From positions 4,938,501 to 5,002,500 of the forward strand of contig NZ_CP023696.1 in NCBI RefSeq assembly GCF_008704425.1: 64,000 nt of DNA, given 5' to 3'. The stretch is from Streptomyces fradiae ATCC 10745 = DSM 40063. Its GTDB lineage: Bacteria > Actinomycetota > Actinomycetes > Streptomycetales > Streptomycetaceae. The notes beneath the pieces were generated by a model, which was given only the letters and a program-made list of their open reading frames with translations, was not told where the DNA came from and ran no database searches. Both the position numbers and the translations under genes were made by a program. Each line of letters begins with the position of its first letter. Positions within the stretch are counted from its first letter, which is position 1. Of this stretch, positions 1 to 7,576 are shown piece by piece.

Positions 1-1265
1 TGGCGCAGGTCACGGGCCTTGCCCTCCATCTCGCCGAGCAGCGTGGCCTCGATGGTCTCCATCGCGCGGAGCTTGGTCTCGGCCTCCTCGGTCCAGTCGA
101 GGTAGGTGCGGACCGGGGCGCGGCTCAGGCCGTTCGGCTCGCGCAGCACGCGGTCGGCGTACTGGTCGGCGGCCTGGATCGCGGGGTTGCCGGAGTTCAG
201 CGGGCCGAGCAGCTCGGTGGCGTCGCCGCCCGCGGACTCGTAGACGGAGCGGAACGACTTGAGCGAGGCGCTCTCGTTGACGTGGGCGTCCCTGGCGAAC
301 TGCCGGTCGAACTCGTTGAGCCGCGGCTTCTTCGAGGTCTTGTCCGGGAGCGCGGCGGCGATGACGGCCCGCTGCATCGACGCGTACTCCTTGGCGGAGG
401 AGAACGCCGCGAGCGCACGCGTGCGCTTGATCATGTCGGGGTTGCTGGTGGCCTGCGCCATGTCCTGCGACAGGGTGAGCAGCGACTCGATGAGCCGGTT
501 GTACTTGCTCACCGTCGCGGAGGTCATCTGCTTGTCCGCGTAGGCGGTCTTGCGGATCTCGCCCAGCGTGATGACCTGGTTGGCGATCTGGGTGACGTTG
601 GCGCGGATACTCGCCAGCGCCTCGTCGTCCTGGGTGTCGCCGATCTCGTCGGTGGCGCTCAGGAAGGCGCGCGTGGCCGCGTCCGTCTTCTCGCGCGGGT
701 CCGTGATGTTGAAGTTGTCGGCGTTGGCGCTGTTGGCGATGGGGCCGGCCGACTTGTCCCGCTCCTGCTGGAGCGCCTGCGCGAGGTGGTGTGCCTCGCG
801 GGTGAGCTTGGTGAGCAGCTGCATGTGGTCCAGCTGCTCCATGTTCTCCATGGACTCCTGGATGCGGAGTCCACCGAGGGAGGTCGCCGCGACCACGGGG
901 AGGGCGAGCAGGGAGACGAGCCGGGTGCTGATGCGCCAGTTGCGCAGGGCTATTCGGGAGCCGGTGTCGCCGGGCACCGGGGCGTTCGGCTCCGCGTCCG
1001 GCTTGGCGGACTTCGCCGCCTTGCCCGCCTTGCTCGACTTGCCCGCCTTGTCGCGCCGTCCGGGCTTCACGCCCTTGCCGCCACCCGCGGCACCCGCCGG
1101 CTCGGGCCCGGTGGGCCCTCCCGCCGGCCGGCCGGCCTGTTCGCCGTCGCCGGCGGCCGCCGGTCCCGGGTTCTGGGTGTGCTGGGGCGAGGAGCCGCGG
1201 TCGGTCCCGCCGCGCGGCTCCTGTTCCGCCGCAGCGCTGCCATCCCTCTTGAAACGTCCCTGCAC
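1..1265 (-). CDS. Nitrate/nitrite-sensing-domain sensor histidine kinase, N-terminal part (CvnA-type), cut by window edge
   Basis: The frame is open from GTG at 1265 to the left edge, 421 codons; the C-terminal kinase part lies outside. A GAGG lies 11 bases before the GTG. Residues 1-110 are disordered, rich in Pro, Gly and Lys, with KAGK-like repeats. A membrane segment follows at about 114-134 (RLVSLLALPVVAATSLGG). The extracellular part that follows is helical and fits the NIT nitrate/nitrite-sensing family used by Streptomyces conservon kinases (CvnA). The position beside gltX matches cvnA1 of S. coelicolor. In known conservons the kinase is followed by a roadblock protein, a small DUF742 protein and a GTPase, which would lie to the left. 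Kinase catalytic motifs cannot be seen here, so the call rests on the sensor part and synteny. Confidence 0.8.
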   Translation of the reverse strand, partial: MQGRFKRDGSAAAEQEPRGGTDRGSSPQHTQNPGPAAAGDGEQAGRPAGGPTGPEPAGAAGGGKGVKPGRRDKAGKSSKAGKAAKSAKPDAEPNAPVPGDTGSRIALRNWRISTRLVSLLALPVVAATSLGGLRIQESMENMEQLDHMQLLTKLTREAHHLAQALQQERDKSAGPIANSANADNFNITDPREKTDAATRAFLSATDEIGDTQDDEALASIRANVTQIANQVITLGEIRKTAYADKQMTSATVSKYNRLIESLLTLSQDMAQATSNPDMIKRTRALAAFSSAKEYASMQRAVIAAALPDKTSKKPRLNEFDRQFARDAHVNESASLKSFRSVYESAGGDATELLGPLNSGNPAIQAADQYADRVLREPNGLSRAPVRTYLDWTEEAETKLRAMETIEATLLGEMEGKARDLR

Positions 1266-1857
1266 TAGCGTCGCAACCTCTGGACCAGGCGTCCCTCCGC
1301 GCGAGCGGACGAGACGGTGTCGGCGTCGTGGGAGCGCGAGCGCGCCCCTCGGTGAGCGTCGGTGACCGGCGCGGAACCCCCCCTTCCCACCGCCGCTCGG
1401 CGCTGCCTTGTGGCGCCCAGTTCGCCGGTCTCCATCGCGGCGGTGCGTGAGATTCCAGCACAGTGCCGGATCTCCAACAAGGGCGGTGGTCCGGCCCGTG
1501 GACCTGGTCACCACCCGTGATGACGTCCTCACGTGCGGTGGAAAGCGATCACGGAGGAATGGGGCATTAGCGTGCGAGTCGCTTACGCGTGGAGGGTGCC
1601 CCAGTCGAGATGATCAGCGGCGGAATGATGGATTCAGTGAGGTAATGCCCGAATTGGGTGTCCTCAACTACCGTCCGGAATGCCCGACTTGGGGGGTGCC
1701 CGGTGAGCAAACTCACATGCCATTGATGCGCTGTTCGCGGTAATGGCGGGGATACCGATGTTTAGCCTGACGCAGAACAGGGATGGGTCGATCCGTCAAG
1801 GGGCCCACGCCGCCCGCCCGAGCCGAGCAACGCCGAGCAACGAGGTCTGAAGCCACC
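1266..1857. other. Intergenic region between the divergent sensor kinase and small ORF
   Basis: This 592-base stretch has no convincing gene. From about 1490 to 1790 it is clearly less GC-rich than the surroundings, which fits promoters for the two divergent genes. A GGAGGG followed by a very short ORF (ATG at about 1611, 11 codons) is visible but is too short to call. Longer frames crossing the region have no Streptomyces codon pattern. Confidence 0.5.
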
Positions 1858-2046
1858 GTGAAGACGACGATGACGATCCGCAGCACCGCCAACCCCCGCC
1901 GCACCACCCTCGCCCACCTCGAGGACGCGGCCCGGCTGGAGCGCGGCGCCCTCCCGGAGCAGGCCGGCCCGCTGCCCGCCGCCACGGCCAACCCCCGCCG
2001 CACCGTCCTGATGAAGGCCCCGGCCCCGGCGGCCCCCGCCGAGTGA
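1858..2046 (+). CDS. Small protein with duplicated TANPRRT motif, function unknown
   Basis: A 62-residue ORF from GTG at 1858, with GAGG 12 bases upstream; ATG at 1870 is an alternative start. The sequence carries the motif TANPRRT(T/V)L twice, at about residues 10-18 and 43-51. At DNA level an 18-base block encoding it is identical in both copies (1888-1905 and 1987-2004). The rest is rich in Ala, Pro and Glu; there is no signal peptide, membrane segment or Cys. It stands alone between a divergent sensor kinase and the downstream FAH-gltX pair. I do not recognise a family. Codon use is typical of the genome, so I think it is real, but the function is open; the paired basic motifs could bind a partner protein or nucleic acid. 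Confidence 0.55.
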   Translation: MKTTMTIRSTANPRRTTLAHLEDAARLERGALPEQAGPLPAATANPRRTVLMKAPAPAAPAE

Positions 2047-2342
2047 CCCGCACGGCCGGATGACCCGCACGGCCGGGCGCCTCGCGCCCGGCCGCGGCCG
2101 AGCCTCCCGGAGGAGCGCCCCCCCCGTACGGCCCCGAGCCGCGAGGCGGCCCGGCCCGCCGGGAGCCCCGCCCCGCCGGGACGCCTGAGCCGGCCGGACC
2201 GCCCCCGGCCGGCTCCCCTGGCCCGGCCGGCTGGCCCCGCCGCCGGAGGCCGGCACCCCGCCACCGGGCCCCGGCCCGGACGGCCCTGGTCGTACGGGGG
2301 CTCCGCCGGCCCGGTCACCCGGCCCCCGCCGGACGCCCGGCG

Positions 2343-2383
2343 CGCCGGTGCGCGCGGCCCGGAGCGGGGCGCGCGCACCGGCG
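2343..2383. terminator. GC-rich hairpin downstream of the small ORF
   Basis: Perfect 14-bp inverted repeat (arms 2343-2356 and 2370-2383) with a 13-base loop, no T tract. It lies in the 415-base gap 2047-2461, which otherwise shows only shorter GC palindromes and a TAGCCT (2412-2417) that could be the -10 of the next gene. Confidence 0.5.
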
Positions 2384-2461
2384 TGCGGCGGGGCGCCCGC
2401 CCCTCGCGCGTTAGCCTGGAGCGTCAGACTCCAGCCAGCTCAGTGAGGGGCACACGCATCC

Positions 2462-3250
2462 GTGCGCATCGCCAGATTCTCCATCGACGGCAATGTCGCC
2501 TTCGGCGCGGTCGAGGGTGGGAGCGCCCCGGGCGCCGAGGGTGACCTCGTCCTCGACATCATCAAGGGCATCCCGTACACCGACTTCGAGCTCAGCGGCA
2601 CCAAGGTCCCGCTGAGCAAGGTCCGGCTGCTGCCGCCGGTACTCCCCAACAAGGTCGTGGCCATCGGGCGCAACTACGCCGAGCACGCCGCGGAGCTCGG
2701 CAACGAGGTCCCGGAGGTGCCCGTCGCCTTCTTCAAGCCCACCACCTCGGTGATCGGCTCCGGCGACGCCATCGAGTACCCCTCCTTCTCGAACGAGCTG
2801 CACCACGAGGCCGAGCTCGCCGTCGTCATCGGCCGCATGTGCCGCGAGGTCCCGCGCGAGCGCGTCAAGGACGTCGTCTTCGGGTACACCTGCGCCAACG
2901 ACGTCACCGCCCGCGACGCCCAGCGGCGCGAGAAGCAGTGGGCCCGCGCCAAGGGCTTCGACACCTCCTGCCCCCTGGGCCCCTGGGTGGAGACCGACCT
3001 CGACCCGGGCGACCTGGCGATCCAGTGCACGGTCAACGGCGAGCAGCGCCAGCTCGGGCGTACGAGCGACATGGTCCGCTCCGTCGAGGACCTGGTGGTC
3101 CACATCTCCGAGGCCATGACGCTGCTCCCCGGCGACGTGATCCTCACCGGCACCCCCGCCGGGGTCGGCCCCCTCAACGTCGGCGACGAGGTCGCCGTCA
3201 CCATCGAAGGCATCGGCACTCTCACCAACAAGGTGATCAAGCGTGGTTAA
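2462..3250 (+). CDS. Fumarylacetoacetate hydrolase family protein
   Basis: A 262-residue protein of the FAH superfamily, which cleaves or decarboxylates beta-diketo and 2-hydroxy-dienoic acids in aromatic catabolism; some members are oxaloacetate decarboxylases. The family core is complete: AIGRNYAEHAAELG, the acidic metal ligands in HHEAELAVVIG, NDVTARDAQ, a RAKGFDTSCPLGPWV block, and the C-terminal LLPGDVILTGTPAGVGPL. The N-terminal subdomain is short, as in bacterial stand-alone members. GTG at 2462 follows a GAGGGG. The last eight bases overlap gltX, so the two are cotranscribed, an arrangement seen in other Streptomyces. The substrate cannot be told from sequence. Confidence 0.9.
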   Translation: MRIARFSIDGNVAFGAVEGGSAPGAEGDLVLDIIKGIPYTDFELSGTKVPLSKVRLLPPVLPNKVVAIGRNYAEHAAELGNEVPEVPVAFFKPTTSVIGSGDAIEYPSFSNELHHEAELAVVIGRMCREVPRERVKDVVFGYTCANDVTARDAQRREKQWARAKGFDTSCPLGPWVETDLDPGDLAIQCTVNGEQRQLGRTSDMVRSVEDLVVHISEAMTLLPGDVILTGTPAGVGPLNVGDEVAVTIEGIGTLTNKVIKRG

Positions 3251-4727
3251 CACCCCCGACCGCCCCGTCCGCGTACGGTTCTGCCCGTCCCCGACGGGCA
3301 ACCCGCACGTGGGCCTGGTCCGCACCGCCCTGTTCAACTGGGCGTTCGCCCGGCACCACGGCGGCACCATGGTCTTCCGCATCGAGGACACCGACGCGGC
3401 CCGCGACTCGGAGGAGTCGTACCGGCAGCTCCTGGACGCGATGCGCTGGCTCGGCCTCGACTGGGACGAGGGCCCCGAGGTCGGCGGCCCCCACGCCCCG
3501 TACCGGCAGTCCGAGCGCATGGACGTCTACCGGGACGTCGCGGACCGGCTCCTCAAGGGCGGCCACGCCTACCACTGCTACTGCACCGCCGAGGAGCTGG
3601 ACGAGCGCCGCGAGGCCGCCCGCGCCGCCGGGAAGCCCTCCGGGTACGACGGCCACTGCCGCGAGCTCACCGCCGAGCGGATCGCCGGGTACGAGGCGGA
3701 GGGCCGCTCCGCGATCGTCCGCTTCCGCATGCCGGACCAGCCCATCACCTTCCGCGACCTGGTCCGCGGCGAGCTGACCTTCACCCCGGAGAACGTCCCG
3801 GACTACGGGATCGTCCGCGCCAACGGCGCCCCGCTCTACACGCTGGTCAACCCGGTCGACGACGCGCTGATGGAGATCACGCACGTCCTGCGCGGCGAGG
3901 ACCTGCTCTCCTCCACCCCGCGCCAGATCGCCCTGTACAAGGCGCTGATCGAGCTGGGCGTCGCCAAGGCGATCCCGGAGTTCGGCCACCTGCCGTACGT
4001 GATGGGCGAGGGCAACAAGAAGCTCTCCAAGCGCGACCCGCAGTCCTCGCTGAACCTGTACCGGGAGCGCGGCTTCCTGCGCGAGGGCCTGCTGAACTAC
4101 CTGTCCCTCCTCGGCTGGTCCTTCTCCGCCGACCAGGACGTGTTCACGGTCGCCCAGATGGTCGAGAAGTTCGACATCGCGGACGTCAACGCCAACCCGG
4201 CGCGCTTCGACCTGAAGAAGGCCGAGTCGATCAACGCCGACCACATCCGCATGCTCGGCGAGGCGGAGTTCGCCGCCGCCTGCGAGCCCTGGCTCCAGGC
4301 CCCGCACGCCCCCTGGGCGCCGGAGGACTTCGACCGCGAGGCGTGGGAGCGGATCGCCCCGCACGCCCAGACCCGCCTCACGGTCCTGTCGGACATCACC
4401 GCCAACGTCGACTTCCTGTTCCTGAAGGAGCCGGTCGAGGACGAGGCGTCCTGGCAGAAGGCGATGAAGGGCGATCCGGCTGCCCTGCTCACCACCGCCC
4501 GCGCCCGGCTGGAGGCGGCCGACTGGTCCAGCCCCGAGTCCCTGAAGGACGCCGTCCTGAAGGCGGGCGAGGAGCACGGCCTCAAGCTCGGCAAGGCCCA
4601 GGCCCCGGTGCGCGTCGCCGTGACCGGCCGCACGGTCGGCCTGCCGCTCTTCGAGTCCCTGGAGATCCTCGGCCGGGACCGGACCCTCGCCCGGATCGAC
4701 GCGGCCCTGGCGAAGCTCGCCGGCTGA
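3243..4727 (+). CDS. gltX: Glutamyl-tRNA synthetase
   Basis: Class I aminoacyl-tRNA synthetase of 494 residues that charges tRNA-Glu (and, in actinobacteria, tRNA-Gln with Glu for later amidation). The HIGH signature appears as PTGNPHVGL near residue 22 and the KMSKS loop as KKLSKRD near 258-264. The C-terminal anticodon-binding part is present and the length is normal for the family. GTG at 3243 lies within the end of the FAH gene, indicating translational coupling. It is followed about 1.3 kb downstream by an array of tRNA-Gln and tRNA-Glu genes, the substrates of this enzyme in organisms without GlnRS. Confidence 0.98.
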   Translation: MVNTPDRPVRVRFCPSPTGNPHVGLVRTALFNWAFARHHGGTMVFRIEDTDAARDSEESYRQLLDAMRWLGLDWDEGPEVGGPHAPYRQSERMDVYRDVADRLLKGGHAYHCYCTAEELDERREAARAAGKPSGYDGHCRELTAERIAGYEAEGRSAIVRFRMPDQPITFRDLVRGELTFTPENVPDYGIVRANGAPLYTLVNPVDDALMEITHVLRGEDLLSSTPRQIALYKALIELGVAKAIPEFGHLPYVMGEGNKKLSKRDPQSSLNLYRERGFLREGLLNYLSLLGWSFSADQDVFTVAQMVEKFDIADVNANPARFDLKKAESINADHIRMLGEAEFAAACEPWLQAPHAPWAPEDFDREAWERIAPHAQTRLTVLSDITANVDFLFLKEPVEDEASWQKAMKGDPAALLTTARARLEAADWSSPESLKDAVLKAGEEHGLKLGKAQAPVRVAVTGRTVGLPLFESLEILGRDRTLARIDAALAKLAG

Positions 4728-5186
4728 CCCCGGCACCGTACGCACGCCCGCGGGGGCGGCGCCCACCTCACCGTGGCCGCCGCCCCCGCCCGCGTCCCCC
4801 GCCCGCGTCCCCCGCCCGCGTCCCCGTCCCGACGCCCTCCCGTCGTCCGCCCCGGACTCGTCCACCAGCGCGGCGCTCCCCCCCCCTCGCGTCCCCTGCG
4901 GTGTTCACCCGGCCGCGTCCCGCCCACCTGCCGTTCGGCCCCCACCTGTCCGCGGTCCGGCGCGCGTCCGCCTTCCGTGCGACGCCCGGCGCCGGACGGC
5001 GCGCGGCGGCCGAGCGCGCCCGGACACGCGCCCCCGTACGCGTGCCGCCCCGAACCCGGGCAGTCCGCGTCCCCGGCCCCCGCACCCACCGGCCGCGCGC
5101 GACGGGCGCCCCGCCCCCCCCGCGCGCCGCCCCCGGCCGTGTCCGGAAAGGCGCCGCCCGGCGGAGGGCGGCGGTACCGTCGGCGT
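4728..5186. other. Intergenic region with a leaderless-type promoter for the HAD gene
   Basis: 459 bases without a supported gene. Low-complexity Pro/Arg-type frames run through on both strands, and repeated CCCGCGTCCCC words occur at 4790-4830. At the right end a TACCGT (5175-5180) sits exactly six bases before the ATG at 5187, so transcription should begin at the A of the start codon. No good -35 is visible. A GGAGGG at 5162-5168 is too far from the ATG to act as an RBS. Confidence 0.5.
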
Positions 5187-5906
5187 ATGGCGATCCGCGC
5201 GGTCCTCTGGGACATCGACGACACGATCTTCGACTACGCCGCCGCCGACCGCGCCGGGATGCGGCGCCACCTCAGCGAGGAGGGGCAGTACGGCGGCTTC
5301 GCCGACGTCGAGGAGGCCCTGCTGCGGTGGCGGGAGGCGACCACCCTGCACTGGGCGCGGTTCGCCGCAGGGGAGACCACCTGGGAGGAGCAGCGCCGCG
5401 ACCGCGTCCGCACGTTCCTGGGCGTCCCGCTCGGCGACGACGAGGCGGACGCCTGGTTCGAGCGGTACCTGGCGCACTACGAGGCCGCCTGGGCGCTCTT
5501 CCCGGACACCGTCCCGGTGCTGGACGCCCTCGCCGCCCGGTACCGGCACGCCGTCCTGTCGAACTCGTCCCTGCTCAACCAGGACCGCAAGCTCCGCGTC
5601 CTCGGCGTGCGCGACCGGTTCGAGGCCGTGCTCTGCGCCGCCGACATCGGTGTGTCCAAGCCGCACGCCGCCGCCTTCCACGCCGCGTGCGACGCCCTCG
5701 CCCTGGCGCCCGGGGAGGTCGCGTACGTCGGCGACCACCCCGACGTCGACGCCCGCGGCGCCGTCGACGCGGGCCTCCACGGAGTCTGGCTCGACCGCTC
5801 CGACCTGGGCGGACACCCCGAGCTGACCCGGATCACCGACCTCCACCAGCTGCCCGCGCTGCTCGGCGGCGATACCCGTTTTGGAGCGCCGGACACCTTC
5901 GGGTAA
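5187..5906 (+). CDS. HAD-superfamily hydrolase
   Basis: 239 residues with the four HAD motifs: DIDDT at residues 9-13 (nucleophile Asp9, acid/base Asp11), SNSS for motif II, the conserved Lys in SKPHA, and GDHPDVD for motif IV. An alpha-helical C1-type cap lies between motifs I and II, as in phosphoglycolate-phosphatase and haloacid-dehalogenase-like members. It should hydrolyse a small phosphorylated metabolite; the substrate is not predictable. ATG at 5187 fits both the motif start and a TACCGT -10 six bases upstream, implying a leaderless transcript; a longer upstream frame exists but is Pro/Arg low complexity. Its stop codon is part of the putative tRNA promoter that follows. Confidence 0.88.
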   Translation: MAIRAVLWDIDDTIFDYAAADRAGMRRHLSEEGQYGGFADVEEALLRWREATTLHWARFAAGETTWEEQRRDRVRTFLGVPLGDDEADAWFERYLAHYEAAWALFPDTVPVLDALAARYRHAVLSNSSLLNQDRKLRVLGVRDRFEAVLCAADIGVSKPHAAAFHAACDALALAPGEVAYVGDHPDVDARGAVDAGLHGVWLDRSDLGGHPELTRITDLHQLPALLGGDTRFGAPDTFG

Positions 5907-5909
5907 TGT
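5881..5909 (+). promoter_or_regulatory. Putative promoter of the tRNA array
   Basis: TTGGAG (5881-5886), 17-base spacer, TAATGT (5904-5909). It overlaps the end of the HAD gene and lies about 90 bases before the first tRNA. The -35 matches the consensus in four positions. Confidence 0.45.
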
Positions 5910-5996
5910 TCTTCCTGCGCCGAGGGGAGCGGGCCGAAAGGCCGGAGCCCCGAAGCGCAAAGCCGAACAATATCTCCCTCGGGGGTTGCGTTCCGG

Positions 5997-6068
5997 TGGC
6001 CTATGGTGTAATTGGCAGCACGACTGATTCTGGTTCAGTTAGTCTTGGTTCGAGTCCAGGTAGGCCAG
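5997..6068 (+). tRNA. tRNA-Gln (anticodon CTG)
   Basis: 72 nucleotides with a perfect 7-bp acceptor stem, D arm, anticodon CTG at 6030-6032 inside a 5-bp stem, T arm with GGTTCGAGTCC, discriminator G, and no encoded CCA. It decodes CAG. First of five tRNAs; an identical copy lies at 6318-6389. Confidence 0.97.
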
Positions 6069-6089
6069 CTCGCAGAGCTCATCTGCAAA

Positions 6090-6162
6090 GCCCCCGTTGT
6101 GTAGCGGCCTAGCACGCTGCCCTCTCAAGGCAGTAGCGCCGGTTCGAATCCGGTCGGGGGTA
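6090..6162 (+). tRNA. tRNA-Glu (anticodon CTC), copy 1
   Basis: 73 nucleotides; acceptor stem GCCCCCG/CGGGGGT with a terminal G-T pair, anticodon CTC at 6124-6126, T arm GGTTCGAATCC, discriminator A, no encoded CCA. Its anticodon stem is CTGCC/GGCAG, whereas the other two copies have CCGCC/GGCGG, a compensated base-pair change. Confidence 0.97.
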
Positions 6163-6223
6163 CAGATCCTTCCCGCGGGATCATCAGGGTCGCACCCGAT
6201 GATCTCGATGCAGGATCGCTAGG

Positions 6224-6296
6224 GCCCCCGTTGTGTAGCGGCCTAGCACGCCGCCCTCTCAAGGCGGTAGCGCCGGTTCGAATCCGGTCGGGGGTA
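6224..6296 (+). tRNA. tRNA-Glu (anticodon CTC), copy 2, CCA follows in DNA
   Basis: Same body as copy 3. The discriminator A at 6296 is followed directly by CCA (6297-6299), so this copy alone could have an encoded 3' end. An imperfect inverted repeat (GATCATC..GATGATC, 6179-6204) lies between copies 1 and 2 and could take part in precursor processing. Confidence 0.97.
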
Positions 6297-6317
6297 CCAA
6301 CTGGTCTAAACCACCAG

Positions 6318-6389
6318 TGGCCTATGGTGTAATTGGCAGCACGACTGATTCTGGTTCAGTTAGTCTTGGTTCGAGTCCAGGTAGGCCAG
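6318..6389 (+). tRNA. tRNA-Gln (anticodon CTG), second copy
   Basis: Identical in sequence to the copy at 5997-6068; anticodon at 6351-6353, discriminator G, no CCA. The alternating Gln-Glu-Glu-Gln-Glu order points to duplication of a Gln-Glu unit. Confidence 0.97.
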
Positions 6390-6411
6390 CGGGTTCACGC
6401 GAGTGATCCAC

Positions 6412-6484
6412 GCCCCCGTTGTGTAGCGGCCTAGCACGCCGCCCTCTCAAGGCGGTAGCGCCGGTTCGAATCCGGTCGGGGGTA
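6412..6484 (+). tRNA. tRNA-Glu (anticodon CTC), copy 3
   Basis: 73 nucleotides, identical to copy 2 in its body, no encoded CCA. It is the last tRNA of the array and is followed within five bases by a strong hairpin. Confidence 0.97.
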
Positions 6485-6488
6485 CAAG

Positions 6489-6526
6489 ACGAGGAAGCCC
6501 TCCCCAGCAGGGGAGGGCTTCCTCGT
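6489..6526. terminator. Strong terminator of the tRNA array
   Basis: A perfect 17-bp stem (6489-6505 with 6510-6526) and a four-base loop AGCA, five bases after the last tRNA. Symmetric enough to stop ndgR transcription from the other side as well. Confidence 0.9.
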
Positions 6527-6672
6527 GTGTGCGGTCCGGGTGCGCGCACACCCGAGAGGACGCGTACCCCCGGGGCCGGCCGGATCGGGAGACAACGACG
6601 GCCCACCGCTGCGGCGTTGAAGCGGTGAGCCGGAGTTGGCGATGAGGATCATGGACAGGACGAGCGGGGCGC

Positions 6673-7389
6673 TCAGCCCGAGCGGCGCAGGGCCTCCGTC
6701 AGGCGGGAGGCCGCGTCGATGACGGCCTGCGCGTGCATCCGCCCGGGGTGGCGCGACAGGCGCTCGATCGGGCCGGACACGGACACGGCGGCCACCACCC
6801 GGTTCGACGGGCCCCGCACGGGCGCCGACACGGACGCGACGCCCGGCTCCCGCTCGCCGATCGACTGCGCCCAGCCGCGGCGCCGCACGCCCGACAGGGC
6901 CGTCGCCGTGAAGCGGGCCCCCTGCAGGCCCCGGTGCAGCCGCTCCGGCTCCTCCCAGGCCATGAGGATCTGTGCCGACGAGCCGGCCTTCATCGTGAGC
7001 GTGGAGCCGACCGGGACCGTGTCCCGCAGGCCCGAGAGCCGCTCCGCGGCCGCCACGCAGATGCGCATGTCGCCCTGGCGGCGGTAGAGCTGGGCGCTCT
7101 CCCCCGTCACGTCGCGCAGATGCGTGAGCACCGGGCCGGCCGTGGCCAGCAGGCGGTCCTCGCCCGCCGCCGCGGCCAGCTCGGCCAGCCGCGGGCCCAG
7201 GATGAACCGGCCCTGCATGTCCCTCGCCACCATCCGGTGGTGCTCCAGGGCCACGGCCAGCCGGTGGGCCGTGGGTCGTGCGAGCCCGGTCGCCGCGACC
7301 AGCCCGGCGAGGGTGGCCGGACCGGACTCCAGAGCGCTCAATACCAGAGCTGCCTTGTCGAGAACGCCGACGCCGCTAGAGTTGTCCAT
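6673..7389 (-). CDS. ndgR: IclR-family transcriptional regulator NdgR
   Basis: 238 residues: an N-terminal winged helix-turn-helix (about 12-65, with TGLARPTAHRLAVALE) and a C-terminal effector domain. This protein, divergent from leuCD, is the Streptomyces NdgR/AreB regulator of leucine and other amino-acid biosynthesis and of growth on different nitrogen sources (literature). ATG at 7389 (MDNSSGVGVLDK) is preferred; a GTG-type extension of seven residues is possible but lacks support. The 187-base intergenic region with leuC holds several palindromes that may be its operators. Its 3' end faces the tRNA terminator. Confidence 0.93.
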   Translation of the reverse strand: MDNSSGVGVLDKAALVLSALESGPATLAGLVAATGLARPTAHRLAVALEHHRMVARDMQGRFILGPRLAELAAAAGEDRLLATAGPVLTHLRDVTGESAQLYRRQGDMRICVAAAERLSGLRDTVPVGSTLTMKAGSSAQILMAWEEPERLHRGLQGARFTATALSGVRRRGWAQSIGEREPGVASVSAPVRGPSNRVVAAVSVSGPIERLSRHPGRMHAQAVIDAASRLTEALRRSG

Positions 7390-7402
7390 GCAACGATACT
7401 CG

Positions 7403-7421
7403 CGTCTCACTCTGTGAAACG
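7403..7421. promoter_or_regulatory. Candidate NdgR operator next to ndgR start
   Basis: Near-perfect 19-base palindrome, CGTCTCAC TCT GTGAAACG, with one mismatch, ending 13 bases before the ndgR ATG. An overlapping TGAA-N7-TTCA (7415-7429) extends it. IclR regulators commonly repress themselves from such sites; the assignment to NdgR is inference. Confidence 0.4.
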
Positions 7422-7497
7422 CAAGTTCAATTTTCCCGGGATCTTGCCAGTCTGGTGGTGCGGCCCGGCATCCACGGTCCGCTGCCGCCGTCCCGTA

Positions 7498-7509
7498 CGT
7501 GGAACCACG
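7498..7509. promoter_or_regulatory. Candidate operator upstream of leuC
   Basis: The palindrome CGTGG-AA-CCACG lies 67 bases before the leuC start in the intergenic region shared with ndgR. It could be a second NdgR site controlling leuCD. Confidence 0.3.
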
Positions 7510-7576
7510 GGGAGACCCGGGCGCCGGCGCAGATGTCTCTAGATCGCCGGCACAGTCGCCGGCCGGAGGGAAAGCG

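Noticed and set aside
1611..1646. Eleven-codon ORF with GGAGGG upstream, possible leader peptide
   Set aside because: The spacing to the RBS is 13 bases, no attenuator hairpin follows and there is no run of regulatory codons.
4343..6112. Plus-strand frame of 589 codons running from gltX through the HAD gene into the first tRNA
   Set aside because: It crosses two recognised genes in another frame and ends inside a tRNA; the product is Arg/Pro low complexity.
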